In this document: positions 1 through 11,012 of the stretch, piece after piece
Position numbering within the stretch: the first letter of the stretch is position 1
Layout: every line of letters begins with the position of its first letter
NCBI GenBank assembly: GCA_020226215.1
Contig: CM035226.1
Coordinates: forward strand, 91,784,895 to 91,848,894
Length of the DNA: 64,000 bases
Direction of reading: 5' to 3'
From: Sindora glabra
Taxonomy: Eukaryota > Streptophyta > Magnoliopsida > Fabales > Fabaceae
Notes under the pieces: model-generated
The model's database searches: none
What the model was told of the DNA's origin: nothing
What the model saw: the letters and a program-made list of their open reading frames with translations, nothing else
Translations under genes and position numbers: made by a program

Positions 1-1812
1 AGATAAAGTTAATCAAGAGATATAAGATGATTTAAATGCTTCCATCTTTTGCTTATTTATTAATAATATTGTTGAGAAATATGATTACATTATTGAGATG
101 ATGGAATGACTTGAATAGAAAATGGTGATATATTATCCACCTATATTTACATATTATAACAAATAGATTATTTGCCACTAAAGTTTAATCTCACCTTTTT
201 ATTTGTTTTTTTTTCTAGATACCATTGTAAAAATTCCTCTTTTACCAACATCATGAAAAAGGTAAATCTTCCATGGCATGACAACCTACTTGATTATGAC
301 TAACATAAAATTCATTTTTTAATTTTTACTAGCCTTATCTAACCCAATTTTGATATTATTTCATAATTTCTAGATAATAATATACTTTATAAATATTTTC
401 AAAATATTTATAATAACAATTTTAATATAGCAAATTTAAAAAAAATCATTTAGAAAACTTAATATGTTCTAATTACTCGTTGTTATAGACTATAGTTGCA
501 CAACCTAAGATTTCAAAAAGTCCTTTTGAACTTTTGGTGGAGGTGGAAGAGCTTTAACAAACTCATTTAAAAAGAAACTAAAAGTAGTGAGTCATTGATT
601 CAATAAGCAAATATTTTATTTAATAAACACATATATAATTATGCAATTTTTTGACTAAATATTCTGATACTCATTCTCAACCATACTTTTACTAATTCTA
701 CACATTATTCACATTCACAATTATGGCAAAAGACAATGTATAAATACTAAGGATAAATAAATAAAAGCAATTAAGCCACTTAGTGCCTTCCAATTAACTT
801 TATCTATTCATAAACTCAATATTGTTTCTCTAGGAACTTAAACTATTCACAAACCATTTTCAATTCTAGTACCATTCCATCATATTTCCATATCCTTTAT
901 CCTAATTCACATTATCATATAATAACACATCCGCAATAGAATTTCATTATTCATACTATAAACAAATAAGTGCACTATTTATTCATACTAATTTTAAATG
1001 TAATCATATCATGTAAGCTTTATAATTCAAAATAAATACTTAGACTGAAAATTTATATTTAAGTATGGTAGCTAAATATGGAGATTCCAAAAGGGAACCT
1101 ATATTCAATTATGATACTTGGATATGCCTATCCAAAGGCAAATTAATTTCTAATAATCAAGTATAGTACTTGACTATCAACATTTGGAGATTTGCCCTCA
1201 GGTTATAGTTGAAGACCATATTCAAATATAGACGTCCAAAAGCAAAATCATAAACATCTGCAAGAGTATGGTACTCAAATATCAGCTTTCCGAAGGCACT
1301 CCTCGAGGTTATATTTAAGTATCATACTTGAATATAATCTACATTTTCCTAATTCTTTACCAAATTTCATTATTTAAGTGATTAAGCCTTCTCTACTTAA
1401 CATCATACAATAACAATCACCTAGAATTTGCCATCATACAACACTTACCACCATTCTCTTACTTAAATATAGCAAGAAATCTCAAGCTAACAATAATTTT
1501 TGCATGGCCAATCATTAATTTTACAAATAAACAACATACAAACCTAAATAACAAAATCTATAATCTTAAGTATTTTAAGTAGATTATTTATTTACTAGAA
1601 TATGGAAAAGATGAAAGGTTTAGCTTGCCCTAAGAACATCAATTAAAAAATAAATTAGTAAAAGTACTTGAATCCCTAATTCCTTTACTACAATCCAAAT
1701 TTCATAAAATTTCTCATTTAGAAGCTTAAAAACTCAAGGAAATACCATAAGGTAGTTAAAGAGTGTAAGTATTTTCTCTAAATTTCTTGACTAATTATGG
1801 TTGTAGCTTTGT
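1..1812. other. Gene-free repeat-like DNA at left edge
   Basis: No reading frame of interest and no recognisable domain. Between about 1,060 and 1,345 a motif close to AGTATRRTACTTGAATAT recurs about four times. It is often followed by a short run resembling CCAAAGGCA, giving imperfect units of roughly 60-75 bp. A related motif appears again near 2,645-2,665. The segment 1,670-1,800 (AAGGTAGTTAAAG followed by GTAAGTATTTTCTC) has the texture of a plant LTR leader. Probably old retrotransposon sequence. The class cannot be fixed from what is visible. Confidence 0.4.
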
Positions 1813-3640
1813 TATAGCCCTAATATAATAGAATTTATTTTATTTAATTTTATTAATATTTATGTATATGTGTTAGTTATTAAGATTGTTATGAATTTAT
1901 TTAGGATGATGTTTAAATTAAAGAAAATAAAATTTTATGATAAAAGTAGAAATAATTAAAATCAGTTTAAGCTTGTGTAAAGTTAGAATTGGATAGGTGA
2001 ATATGGAAAAGTATTAGGAGTTAGTTTTTTCCATTTTATCCCTAAACCCCTTCCAATTTACAAAATTGGCCTTTTAGCTTAAAAAGCTAAAATATATCTA
2101 TTTGGCCTTATTTTCTATAACCAACTTGTCACCAATCTTTTCCTTTTTTTTCAATTTAATTGCTTCTTCTTCAAATCCAACAAGATTGGCTTAGGAATTC
2201 AAGAAAATATATATAATCATCCATCAATCTAAAGTAATTTCCAAAAACCTAAATTTTTTATGGATTTTGCTAGAAATTAATTTAAGAGAAGAACCCTAGA
2301 CGTTTAATGGTATTTCTCCTTTAATTTGATATTACCAAGGAAAATATGGCCATTCAGCCACCTTTCCTCACATTCTCTATATTTTAAGTAATTAAATAAA
2401 TTACTTAAATGGATGATTTACAAGCCTTATTAGTTGGTTAAGTCTATGTATTATTCAAATGGAAATTAATGATTCAAACATATCATTTTGTTATTTAAAT
2501 AAGTTGCTCATCATATTAAGTTGGGAAATATTGAAAAATGTTCAATATATGTTGATTATTAAGCTAGGAAAGTAACTATGAAGATTTTAGGTTAAAACTT
2601 AGCAATTTGTTCCACAAACTCGTAGGGAACTTAAAATCTTCATATTATATTCAAGTATAGTTCTCGAATATCACTCTAGATTGAACCATAATTTACTATT
2701 ACAATTAAATATGTCAAATAGGCTTTACCTTTGGATGAAAATATTTAAATATGGTAATTGATTAGGACCATGTTAAGAGTCATAATCAACTACCATTGTT
2801 AAATATAAGCAAAATAGGTTTTTTTTTAGATTAAGATTTTTGATGATGATGGGCAAATATAGGCCCTTAAAGTTATATATTTGACTATTATAGCCAAATA
2901 CTTTCACTAAGTTTCCTATTTTAAATGTATAGTGAAATATTGTGACATTAATAAGTTATGTTGGTATTCTTAATAGTCTAACTTATTGTGAATGTATCCA
3001 CTGATGATTAAAATACTAAATTTAATTTGGTAATGTGTGATTATATGAGTTATGAATTAGGGAGAGTTAATAAAATATAAATACAAATTAAAACTGAATT
3101 CGAATATACATTTGTAAAGGGATAATATTGGCCTCGAGGAATAAGAATATGTTTGTGAAGGGATAAAGTTAACCTAAAAGACACTAGGTGGTTTATTATT
3201 TTCTATTTTTTTATCTTTAATGTTATATAATGTTTGATAACTATTGTGAACTTGAACATTGATAGCAACAAAATGGAATACAATCAAAGATCAAGTGATT
3301 ACTTATTTATTAATTAAGTATGTTATTTACTTACTGAGATAATATCTTACTATTTTTAATTTTCAACATTTTTAAGAAATGCTTGTTCAAGTTTCGCAAC
3401 CACCAATAGCAACTTAAGAGTAGGAACATCCTTAATATCTTATAAATGTAGCCTTGATCTTGATAGTGGTAGTTAGAATATATTTTAGGTGTTGTAGATA
3501 GCTGAATAAGTTACAATATAGCTTTGATTTTGTAAATATTTTAATAATATTTATAAATACAAAAAACTTTACAAAGCTATATTATGATGCAAGAATTGGC
3601 TTAGACAAACTTCTAGAAATCGAGAAATCGATTTTTATCT
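1813..3640 (+). repeat. Diverged LTR-like repeat, left copy
   Basis: The segment opens with TATAGCCCTAATATAATAG, which resembles the start of the repeat at 56,421 (TGTAACACCTAATATGTATT). Further on, near 3,110-3,180, the phrase around GGGATAAAGTTAACC / AAGGAATAAGAATA matches the same relative phrase at about 58,100 and 63,770. Near 3,340 it has the 'tactgagataatatcttact' type passage seen in the other copies near 58,450. It is therefore probably a third, more diverged copy of the LTR family that fills 56.4-64 kb. Boundaries are approximate, and the right end merges with the tandem duplication listed separately. No coding content. Confidence 0.45.
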
Positions 3641-4056
3641 TTGATGTTATATAATGATTGATAATTATTGTGAACTTGAAAATTAATAGCAACAAAATGG
3701 AATACAACCAAAGATCATGTGATTACTTATTTATCAATTAAGTATGTTCTTTACTTATTGAGATAATATCTTACTATTTTTAATTTTCAATATTTTTTAG
3801 AAATACCTTTTGAAGTTTCATAACCACCAATAGCAACTAAAGAGTAGGAACATCCTTGATATCTTATGAGTGTAGCCATGATCTTAATAATGGTAATTAG
3901 AAAATATTTTAGGCATTGTAAATAGTTGAATAAGTTGCAACATAGCTTTGATTTTGTAAATATTTTGATAATGTTTATAAATACCAAAAACTTTGCAAAG
4001 TTATATTATGATACCAGAATTAGGTTAGACAAACTTTTGGGAATCAATAAATGAGT
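3207..4056. repeat. Tandem duplication, 2 x 424 bp
   Basis: Positions 3,207-3,630 and 3,631-4,056 are two head-to-tail copies. Anchor phrases such as GAACTTGAAMATTRATAGC (3,248 and 3,672), AGAGTAGGAACATCCTT and AGCTTTGATTTTGTAAATAT recur with a constant offset of 424 bp. The copies differ by scattered substitutions, so the duplication is not recent. No open frame is conserved between them. A 66-codon frame on the minus strand in the second copy is not shared by the first and is dismissed. Confidence 0.85.
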
Positions 4057-7000
4057 TTTATGCTAGTTACAACTAGTTGAGTTGTGTCAAGCTTGGTTGT
4101 GAGAAACTTGAGGAAAAATGGGGTTGGAAAGTAAGAGATGAGAGGAAGTTATGTGTTTGTATATGTATTTTCAGCCACAAATAAAGAAAGAAATAGTTTT
4201 TGAGAATTTTATGATACTAAAGGCGTTTTCATAATTTTCAAAGGTCCCATAAGTAAAATAGAAAAAATATTTCTAAATCTCTTTCATATATATATTAAAC
4301 TCTAATTTTACAGTAACTCATACTCATATATGTTTTTCCTATTTACATTGTAAAATTCTATTTTCTTTAAATAAAATCTCACCCTAAACATATCCACAAC
4401 CAATAAATATTTGTCATATGTATGAAAATATTATTGAAAGTAAATGTAATATATCCAAATTTTTTAAAGGATGTAACATGTAATTGTGCAAGGCAATAAT
4501 AGAAGTATTGGACTAAGTCTTATAGTGAGCATTTGGTTTAGTAGGTAGGAATGTTTCTAGAAATTAAGGTTAGGTATTCAAACAATTGTATTTAGTTGTA
4601 GATGTTTTGATATGTCATATAAAATGTCTTGCATTAGTCATAAGAAATGTGATGACACCAAAAATTAGAGTTAAATTAGGTAATGAAAACTTAATGAGCA
4701 ATTCCACACTAGTCAAGACATTAGAGGGTTATGACATTTTAAATGAAAGTTTGAGTTGTAAAGCTCATTGATTGCAGACTTGTAAATTAGGTTTGTAAAC
4801 TTTCTTTTTTTAAAAAAAAGAAAATTTTAAATTTTTTAAAATAATTTTAGATTTAAAATAATATTTTTAAATAAAAAATCACATATTTAATGTATTATTA
4901 ATCTATATAATAATTCAAGATTAAATAAATTATAATAAAAATTAGTTAACTTTAAAATTATTAAACTTATAAACAAAATTATTAATATAAAAAATAATTT
5001 ATTTAAGTTAGGTTATTTTAAAATATTAAAAAATATGTTTGAGAGTAAGTATTAGATTAATTGAATGAAGATTTATATATTATATTAATTTAATTTAAAG
5101 ATAAATATATATATGTATAAAAAAAGAAAACGGCCACGTACCTATTTGCAATTAATTTGATCTAGTCCATGTGAACCGTGACTCTAATAAAGTAAACGAC
5201 TCTAAATTTTTATTTAAATGAACTAACCTTTGATGAATCCTAATTCATTTTTTTCTTCTAAACTCAAGAATTCTTTTGTGGGCCCATTTTATTGACTTTA
5301 ATGTGTGATAAATATGAAAAATTCGTCGCACTATCATTTAAAATTGTATAAAAAATTTTAAAAGTCTTTATATTTTTATATAAAAGCTAGAAAAATATAT
5401 TTCTGATTGAGCGCACTTGCCCAAGCATATCATTTGATTAATATGATATTATGTAAACTATGCTATGCTCTTTTGCTTTGTCCGAGGTTTGTCCACCACG
5501 CAAAAAGATAGTGTTCACACCTAATTAATTTAATTTAAAAACATAAGCAATCAATAGCGACATGTGTTCTTGTTTTTTGTAAGTATTGATTAGGACAAAT
5601 TTGGACAAACTTCCTTGACAGTTCATCATAAGATAATCGAATCAGATCAAAATATATATTACTTATTTTATTTAAAAATAATTATAATGTTAATAATTAT
5701 TAAGTTGTAATTTTTAATAAAATAATTATTATATACGTCTTAATCTAATTAAAAGGACAAGCATTAAAAAATTTTATCTACATTTTGCTCGTTAATTAAT
5801 GTACGAGGAGGAGCTGAAATTAATATTAATATAATTATTCTAATAAAAGGAACTTCGAGATCTCCGCTACTTTGACAGAGTTGCATCTTTTTCTCCCCGA
5901 CATATACCTTTAAATTCTTAAAAAATTAACGCTTGACACATCACTCATATTCGTTTAATAGCATATTGTGCCGCCAAAAAGAAAATATTTGCGAAAAGCC
6001 TCATAAAAGGTATTTGCAGAAGACATGGAGGGATAGCATTTATGATTCGAATTAAAATATCTAACATGATAATCTTCTTTATTTTGTGCTGAGAAGTTCA
6101 ACATGATAATCCTTTTTCATTTTGTGCTGAAACCTTTGTAAGTTGGAAGTAGGCGTGGAAGGTCATCCAACCTACAAGGTTCAATTTATTTTCTACTTAA
6201 TTTTATCTAATTTATTTATGAAATAAAATAAATTTAGATCAAAATTTTAACTCATTTTACGAAATAAGTTAAGTTGTATCATTTAAAGCCTAACATATTA
6301 ATTGGTCATTTCTATCTATATTTTATATATTAAATTATATAATATATATAATATTTAGAAAAATATTTTATATGCATTTTAAAATATTTATGAAAATTTT
6401 TATTACATACTCATTTTCTTAATTTTAAATTAATATTATAATTACTTAAATGATTAATTTAAAATTATTATTCTAATATTTATATTTATTTTGAGAATGA
6501 ACTGAATTCAAATTGGAGTGAATATTGAACTTTACTGGTAAAGGTAAATTCAAATTAAAGCATTATTATTAGTTAGAATTTAAATAGTTTTTTATATCAA
6601 TTGAATTACACTTGATAATGATCTTGCTTAAATAACTTTTTAAGTAACTTTTAATTGATTTGATCAAAATTAGTTAATTTACTTATTAAATTAATTTTTT
6701 TTTATATTTAATAATGAGCTTATTTAAGCAACTGATTGGATTTAAAATAGTTAAATATGAAATGCTACTTTGCCCAACGTTTGTGGTTAGCTGTCCAATG
6801 AATGGCTAATAAAAAGACTTTACTGTCCCTCATTAACATTTCTATTTCTGGCCTTGTTTCATGAATGCCCGGCGTTTGTCCAAATGCAGTTTGTGGCTTG
6901 TGCATGCATTCTCTGCATCCAGACAAATGATAGGCCTAGGCGTGAAGCTTATTATTTGTCCACTCAAATTACATTTCAATAATAAATAAAAATTAAATAA

Positions 7001-8488
7001 TTATAATTATTATTTTTAAAAAAAAATTTAATAATTATAAAAATTATATTAATTTAATTTAAAAATATATAATATATAATGATTTATAATGATATATTAT
7101 TTATAAAAAATTTAATTTATTAAATAATGTGTAAATTTTAAAATATTAAAATAAAAGAATACTCAAATAAGTAGTAAAATATACTTATATTTTTATATGT
7201 TATTTTATATCTAAATAATTAATCATAAATAACTAATTTACTAAATATTTTTATTCAAATAATTAATGTAATTAAATAGTAAAATCAATTAATACACTCA
7301 ACCATTAACTAACAACTAATTGAATCAATTAACTATTATAATTATAAGTTAATTATTAAATAAAATTAATATCAAAATTCAATTTAACTCAATTTAATTA
7401 TATTCTTAATGATATTTTTAAAGAATATTTACTAATTATTAATTGACTTATATAAGTTAATAGATTAAGTTAAATTAGGTTTCAAAAAAAATTATACATA
7501 AATTAGATTAGGTCATATTTTAAGCCTGCCCCAAGTTTATAAATCAGGCCAAGTTAACTTTTTTTTTCTTTTATGCAAGTTTAGCTTATTTTAAATAAAA
7601 CTTAACTCAATCTAATTTATTTTCATTCCTAATTAATAGGATTGCTCCATTTTTTAAGGTTATAATATGTTACTAACCTTTTTGAAAATTTAAAAGGAAT
7701 TTAATTCACAAAAACTTATATGAAAAATGGAATTTTTGATAAATTAAAAAAATAAGTGAATTATTTATTTGATCAATAAAATGTCAAAAACATTTTGGGA
7801 CGTGAAAAATTAACTAGATCTATTGCCTTTCTATATAAGAGCTCTTTACAAAAAATTTTAATTTTTAATTTTAAACGAAATAAATTTTTGTTTAGCATTA
7901 AAATTTGTTAGAATTAATTTTATTTTTTAAATTTTAATAGAAATGATTTTATTCATTTGCAAATGAATTTTATTATTTGAAAAACTTTATCAAGAATAAT
8001 GATTTCAATTCTTTTATAAATGAATTTATTTATTTGGAATGTATTGAAAAATGCATAAAATTTAATTAAAATTAAAATTTTTATGATATTATAATAAATA
8101 TAATGTTAGAAAGATGGTAACTTTTTTATATAATATGTGTTTCAAGTTAAATGAAATGAATTCTAATAAAATTCCTACTAAATTTTGTAGATTTCATAAT
8201 ACACAAATGTAATCAAAATAAAAATTATAAATAAAAAATCTCATTTTACTTAAAGCCAAATACCATTTTAAAAAAATTATTGAAAAATAAAATGAAATGA
8301 AATTTTATTTTTAACTATAAGCCAAACAAAAAAATAATTACTGTTGAAAGTTTATAAACGAACTTGCAATCTATAAAAGTTTAACTTTTAATAAGAAGCT
8401 ATTTTTTTTAAATCAAATAAATCTTGAATTATGAAATTTATATATTATCTAAACTTTTGATACTACAGATGATAAATTTTAAATTTAA
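4057..8488. other. Gene-free AT-rich intergenic DNA
   Basis: No coding region, RNA gene or clear transposon boundary is visible. Most of it is very AT-rich with homopolymer runs. A less AT-biased island lies at about 6,775-6,960 (CCCGGCGTTTGTCC, GCATGCATTCTCTGCATCC), but it has no open frame and I do not recognise it. Another slightly GC-richer patch at 5,400-5,520 is likewise unassigned. Confidence 0.5.
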
Positions 8489-8760
8489 GGGTCCATTTGT
8501 TTTGTTGGGAAATATTTTTTATAAAAAATATTATTTATATATAAATTAATGAAAGAATGATATGTCATTTATATTGATGATTGAAAAAAATAATACTTAA
8601 GAGTTTGAAAATAAAAGAAAATAAATTTCTTTTTAAAATAAGAGAAGTTACTTTTTTCAAATTTTTTATATTTAATATTAAATAAGTAAAATATTTTTTT
8701 ATATTATTATTCTTATAATTATATTTTACAGAAAATAGTTCCAACAAAACAAACGGAACC
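8489..8760. mobile_element. MITE-like element with about 22-bp terminal inverted repeats (hAT-like)
   Basis: The left end reads GGGTCCATTTGTTTTGTTGG. The reverse complement of the right end reads GGTTCCGTTTGTTTTGTTGG, so the termini are inverted repeats with two mismatches in 20. The interior is 230 bp of AT-rich DNA without coding capacity. The 8 bp outside the ends are AAATTTAA on the left and AAATCTAG on the right, 6 of 8 identical. This fits a decayed 8-bp target duplication of the hAT superfamily. The superfamily call is inference; the inverted ends are directly visible. Confidence 0.72.
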
Positions 8761-10279
8761 AAATCTAGGTAGCTAAGAACAACAAAATTGATTAGTCAAG
8801 CTAATCCAGGCGGCCAATATTTAATATTAGTATTTCAGGAAGGCTGGAATAGAAGTAAGAATATGTATGTATATTTTAAAAGAGAACGAAGGTAAATATA
8901 ATTATATTAAATTTTAGACAAATGAGTATAATTTATCTTATTTTATATTGTTCAAGGTTTTTGTAAGCTGCATCAATTTTTGTTATTTTATTATTTAGGT
9001 AATATTTAATCTTTTGATACATATGAATGCAATGACTTGTGTTAAAAAGAAAACTTTAAGATAATATATAATATTTCACTGCACTAAGAATAAAGTATAT
9101 TTTGTGGTCAAGTGACTCGTTAATGCTTGCAACTACGAGTTTAAACGTCACCTGGCCCAATGGTACGTTAATCAAATAAAATACTCTAATAGGTGGTGAC
9201 TACATATTGGTAGTCAGAAAGCATACCATTCAAAATGAGAAGCTAAAAACTTAAAACCATGCCAGTGTGAAATGGAAGAAAGAAATACGGAAAAGATTAT
9301 GATATATTATTAATATATTATTAAATTTAATTATATATTAAATTTATTTTTAAGTTAAATTTGATATATTATATAATAAAATATATTAATAATTAAATTT
9401 AATAATATATTAATATATTATTACATTGCAATTGACTTAAAGAAATAATATATGAAGTGACTAGTTGTCTACCTCCTTTTTCAAATTTCAATTCCACCAT
9501 GTAAGAATTGACTGATACTTTTAAATAGAAAGCAATAAATTTCTATTTAATCACTTATAAACCGTTAAATGTAAATTAAATGATTTTAATAATTTTTAAT
9601 ATAGTTATTATTTAAGATAATAATTTAATTTATTATTAATTAAGTGAATTAAAATTGCTATATGAAATATGTATTAGTCTTTTCAATCTATGCAGTGAAG
9701 TCATCTCTTCACATTCAAAAATTTTTAATAAGAAAATCACTTCGAGAAAATTATAATTGAAAATGTTTTCTAAACAATGCCAAGGGACCCTGAACTTAGC
9801 ACTGTGGTTTTAATGCATAACCGAACATTACTAGTGGCAGAGGTATGGTTATAAATATTGTTGTGGTTGGGGTTGTAATTTTATTTGTTACGGTAGTAAA
9901 ATTATAAATAAATATAAAAAATATAATTATTGTGCTGAAAAATTGGAAAAAAATTATATTTACAATCTGATTCATAATAATAATATTGTATGTAATATTA
10001 TAATTATGAATTATAATTTAGAATTTTGACCGTCTGATTTTACCATATTTGAGTTATAATTAATGATAAATAAATATAAGATATATAATTATTGTGCTGA
10101 AAAAATGAAAAAGAAATATTTACAATGTAACATACTATTTCTTCATTAATATATATATATAAATAATATTTTTTATTAATATACATATAAATAATTTTTT
10201 TTTACAAAAAATAATTCACGACAAAATAAACAAAGCAGAATCATAAAATTAATCTCATATATACATATGGAATTATGAA
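8761..10279. other. Gene-free DNA between two MITE-like elements
   Basis: No gene seen. It contains the inverted repeat at 9,301-9,425, listed separately. Around 9,840-10,260 there are several 'aaatataattattgtgctgaaaaa' phrases (about 9,920 and 10,085), indicating a small imperfect direct duplication of about 165 bp. Confidence 0.45.
9301..9425. repeat. Long inverted repeat (hairpin-capable)
   Basis: The left arm (about 9,309-9,335) and right arm (about 9,387-9,414) are perfect inverted complements over about 27 bp. They share the core TATTAATATATTATTAAATT, and about 50 bp of AT-only spacer separates them. Imperfect complementarity extends further on both sides. It may be the core of a small palindromic transposon or an AT-rich cruciform. 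No target duplication was identified. Confidence 0.65.
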
Positions 10280-10620
10280 GGTGGTGTTTGGTTCACGGAA
10301 TGTTTTTAAAATTCCTAGAAATGTTTTAAGAAAATATCACATTCTTATGTTTAGTTCAAGATTTGAAAAAAAAATACTTAGGAATGTCACATTTTCGGAA
10401 ATCCTTTTAACTCAATATTCCTCCAAAATATTCTTATGGGGGGAGGTGAGTATCTCAGATTCCCATAAAATAAAAATGTAATATTAAAACATTCTCAGGA
10501 AAATTTATAATGAACCAAATATAGAAATATTACATTCATGTTAATTAAATTCACAATAATCATATTCTCAGAAATATACACATTTTTAAAAATGTAAGAT
10601 CCTACAAACCAAACGCCACC
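10280..10620. mobile_element. MITE-like element, copy 1 (GGTGGYGTTTGGTT ends)
   Basis: The left end GGTGGTGTTTGGTTCACGG and the reverse complement of the right end GGTGGCGTTTGGTTTGTAGG form terminal inverted repeats of about 15 bp. The whole 341-bp sequence is repeated at 35,114-35,448 with many substitutions, in the same orientation, which confirms both ends. The terminal GTTTGGTT resembles ends of plant PIF/Harbinger (Tourist-type) MITEs, but no clear TWA target duplication is visible. An internal 68-codon frame is not conserved in the second copy and is not coding. It lies about 390 bp beyond the annexin stop codon. Confidence 0.8.
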
Positions 10621-11012
10621 TCAGCGTATTTGTGATGTAAGCTTGTTTTCTATTCTCTTTCATCTGGTTGGTCGATTTTATATTTTGTCCTCACCGTTGA
10701 AATAGACTTATAATGGAAGCTAATATACGTTAATTATCTCCATCTCGTAATTTACTGCTTCATTTTAAATTTGATACTATTAGTATGCTTAAAGAAGAAT
10801 CAAGAAATAAAAGTCAGAATCAATTTCTACACAAACCACTCATCATATAACTGTCACATTGAACGTAGAAGTTCCAAGTTGTGAAACAGCAAAGACAACA
10901 CAACGGCCGGGCTAAATAAAAACAGACTCACAGTAGAAACACCACGACAGTACTAAGCATAATGTCTTAAAAACAACATGATAAACTCAGAATTGCCCCA
11001 AGAACAGCAGAT
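10621..11012 (-). other. Probable 3' flank and 3' UTR of the annexin gene
   Basis: This follows the annexin stop codon on the minus strand and is less AT-rich than the surrounding DNA, as expected for a transcribed 3' UTR. No exact AATAAA was found on the minus strand here, so the cleavage site cannot be placed. Confidence 0.4.

Noticed and set aside
10275..10481. 68-codon frame next to the annexin 3' end
   Set aside because: It lies within MITE copy 1 and is not conserved in copy 2 at 35,114.
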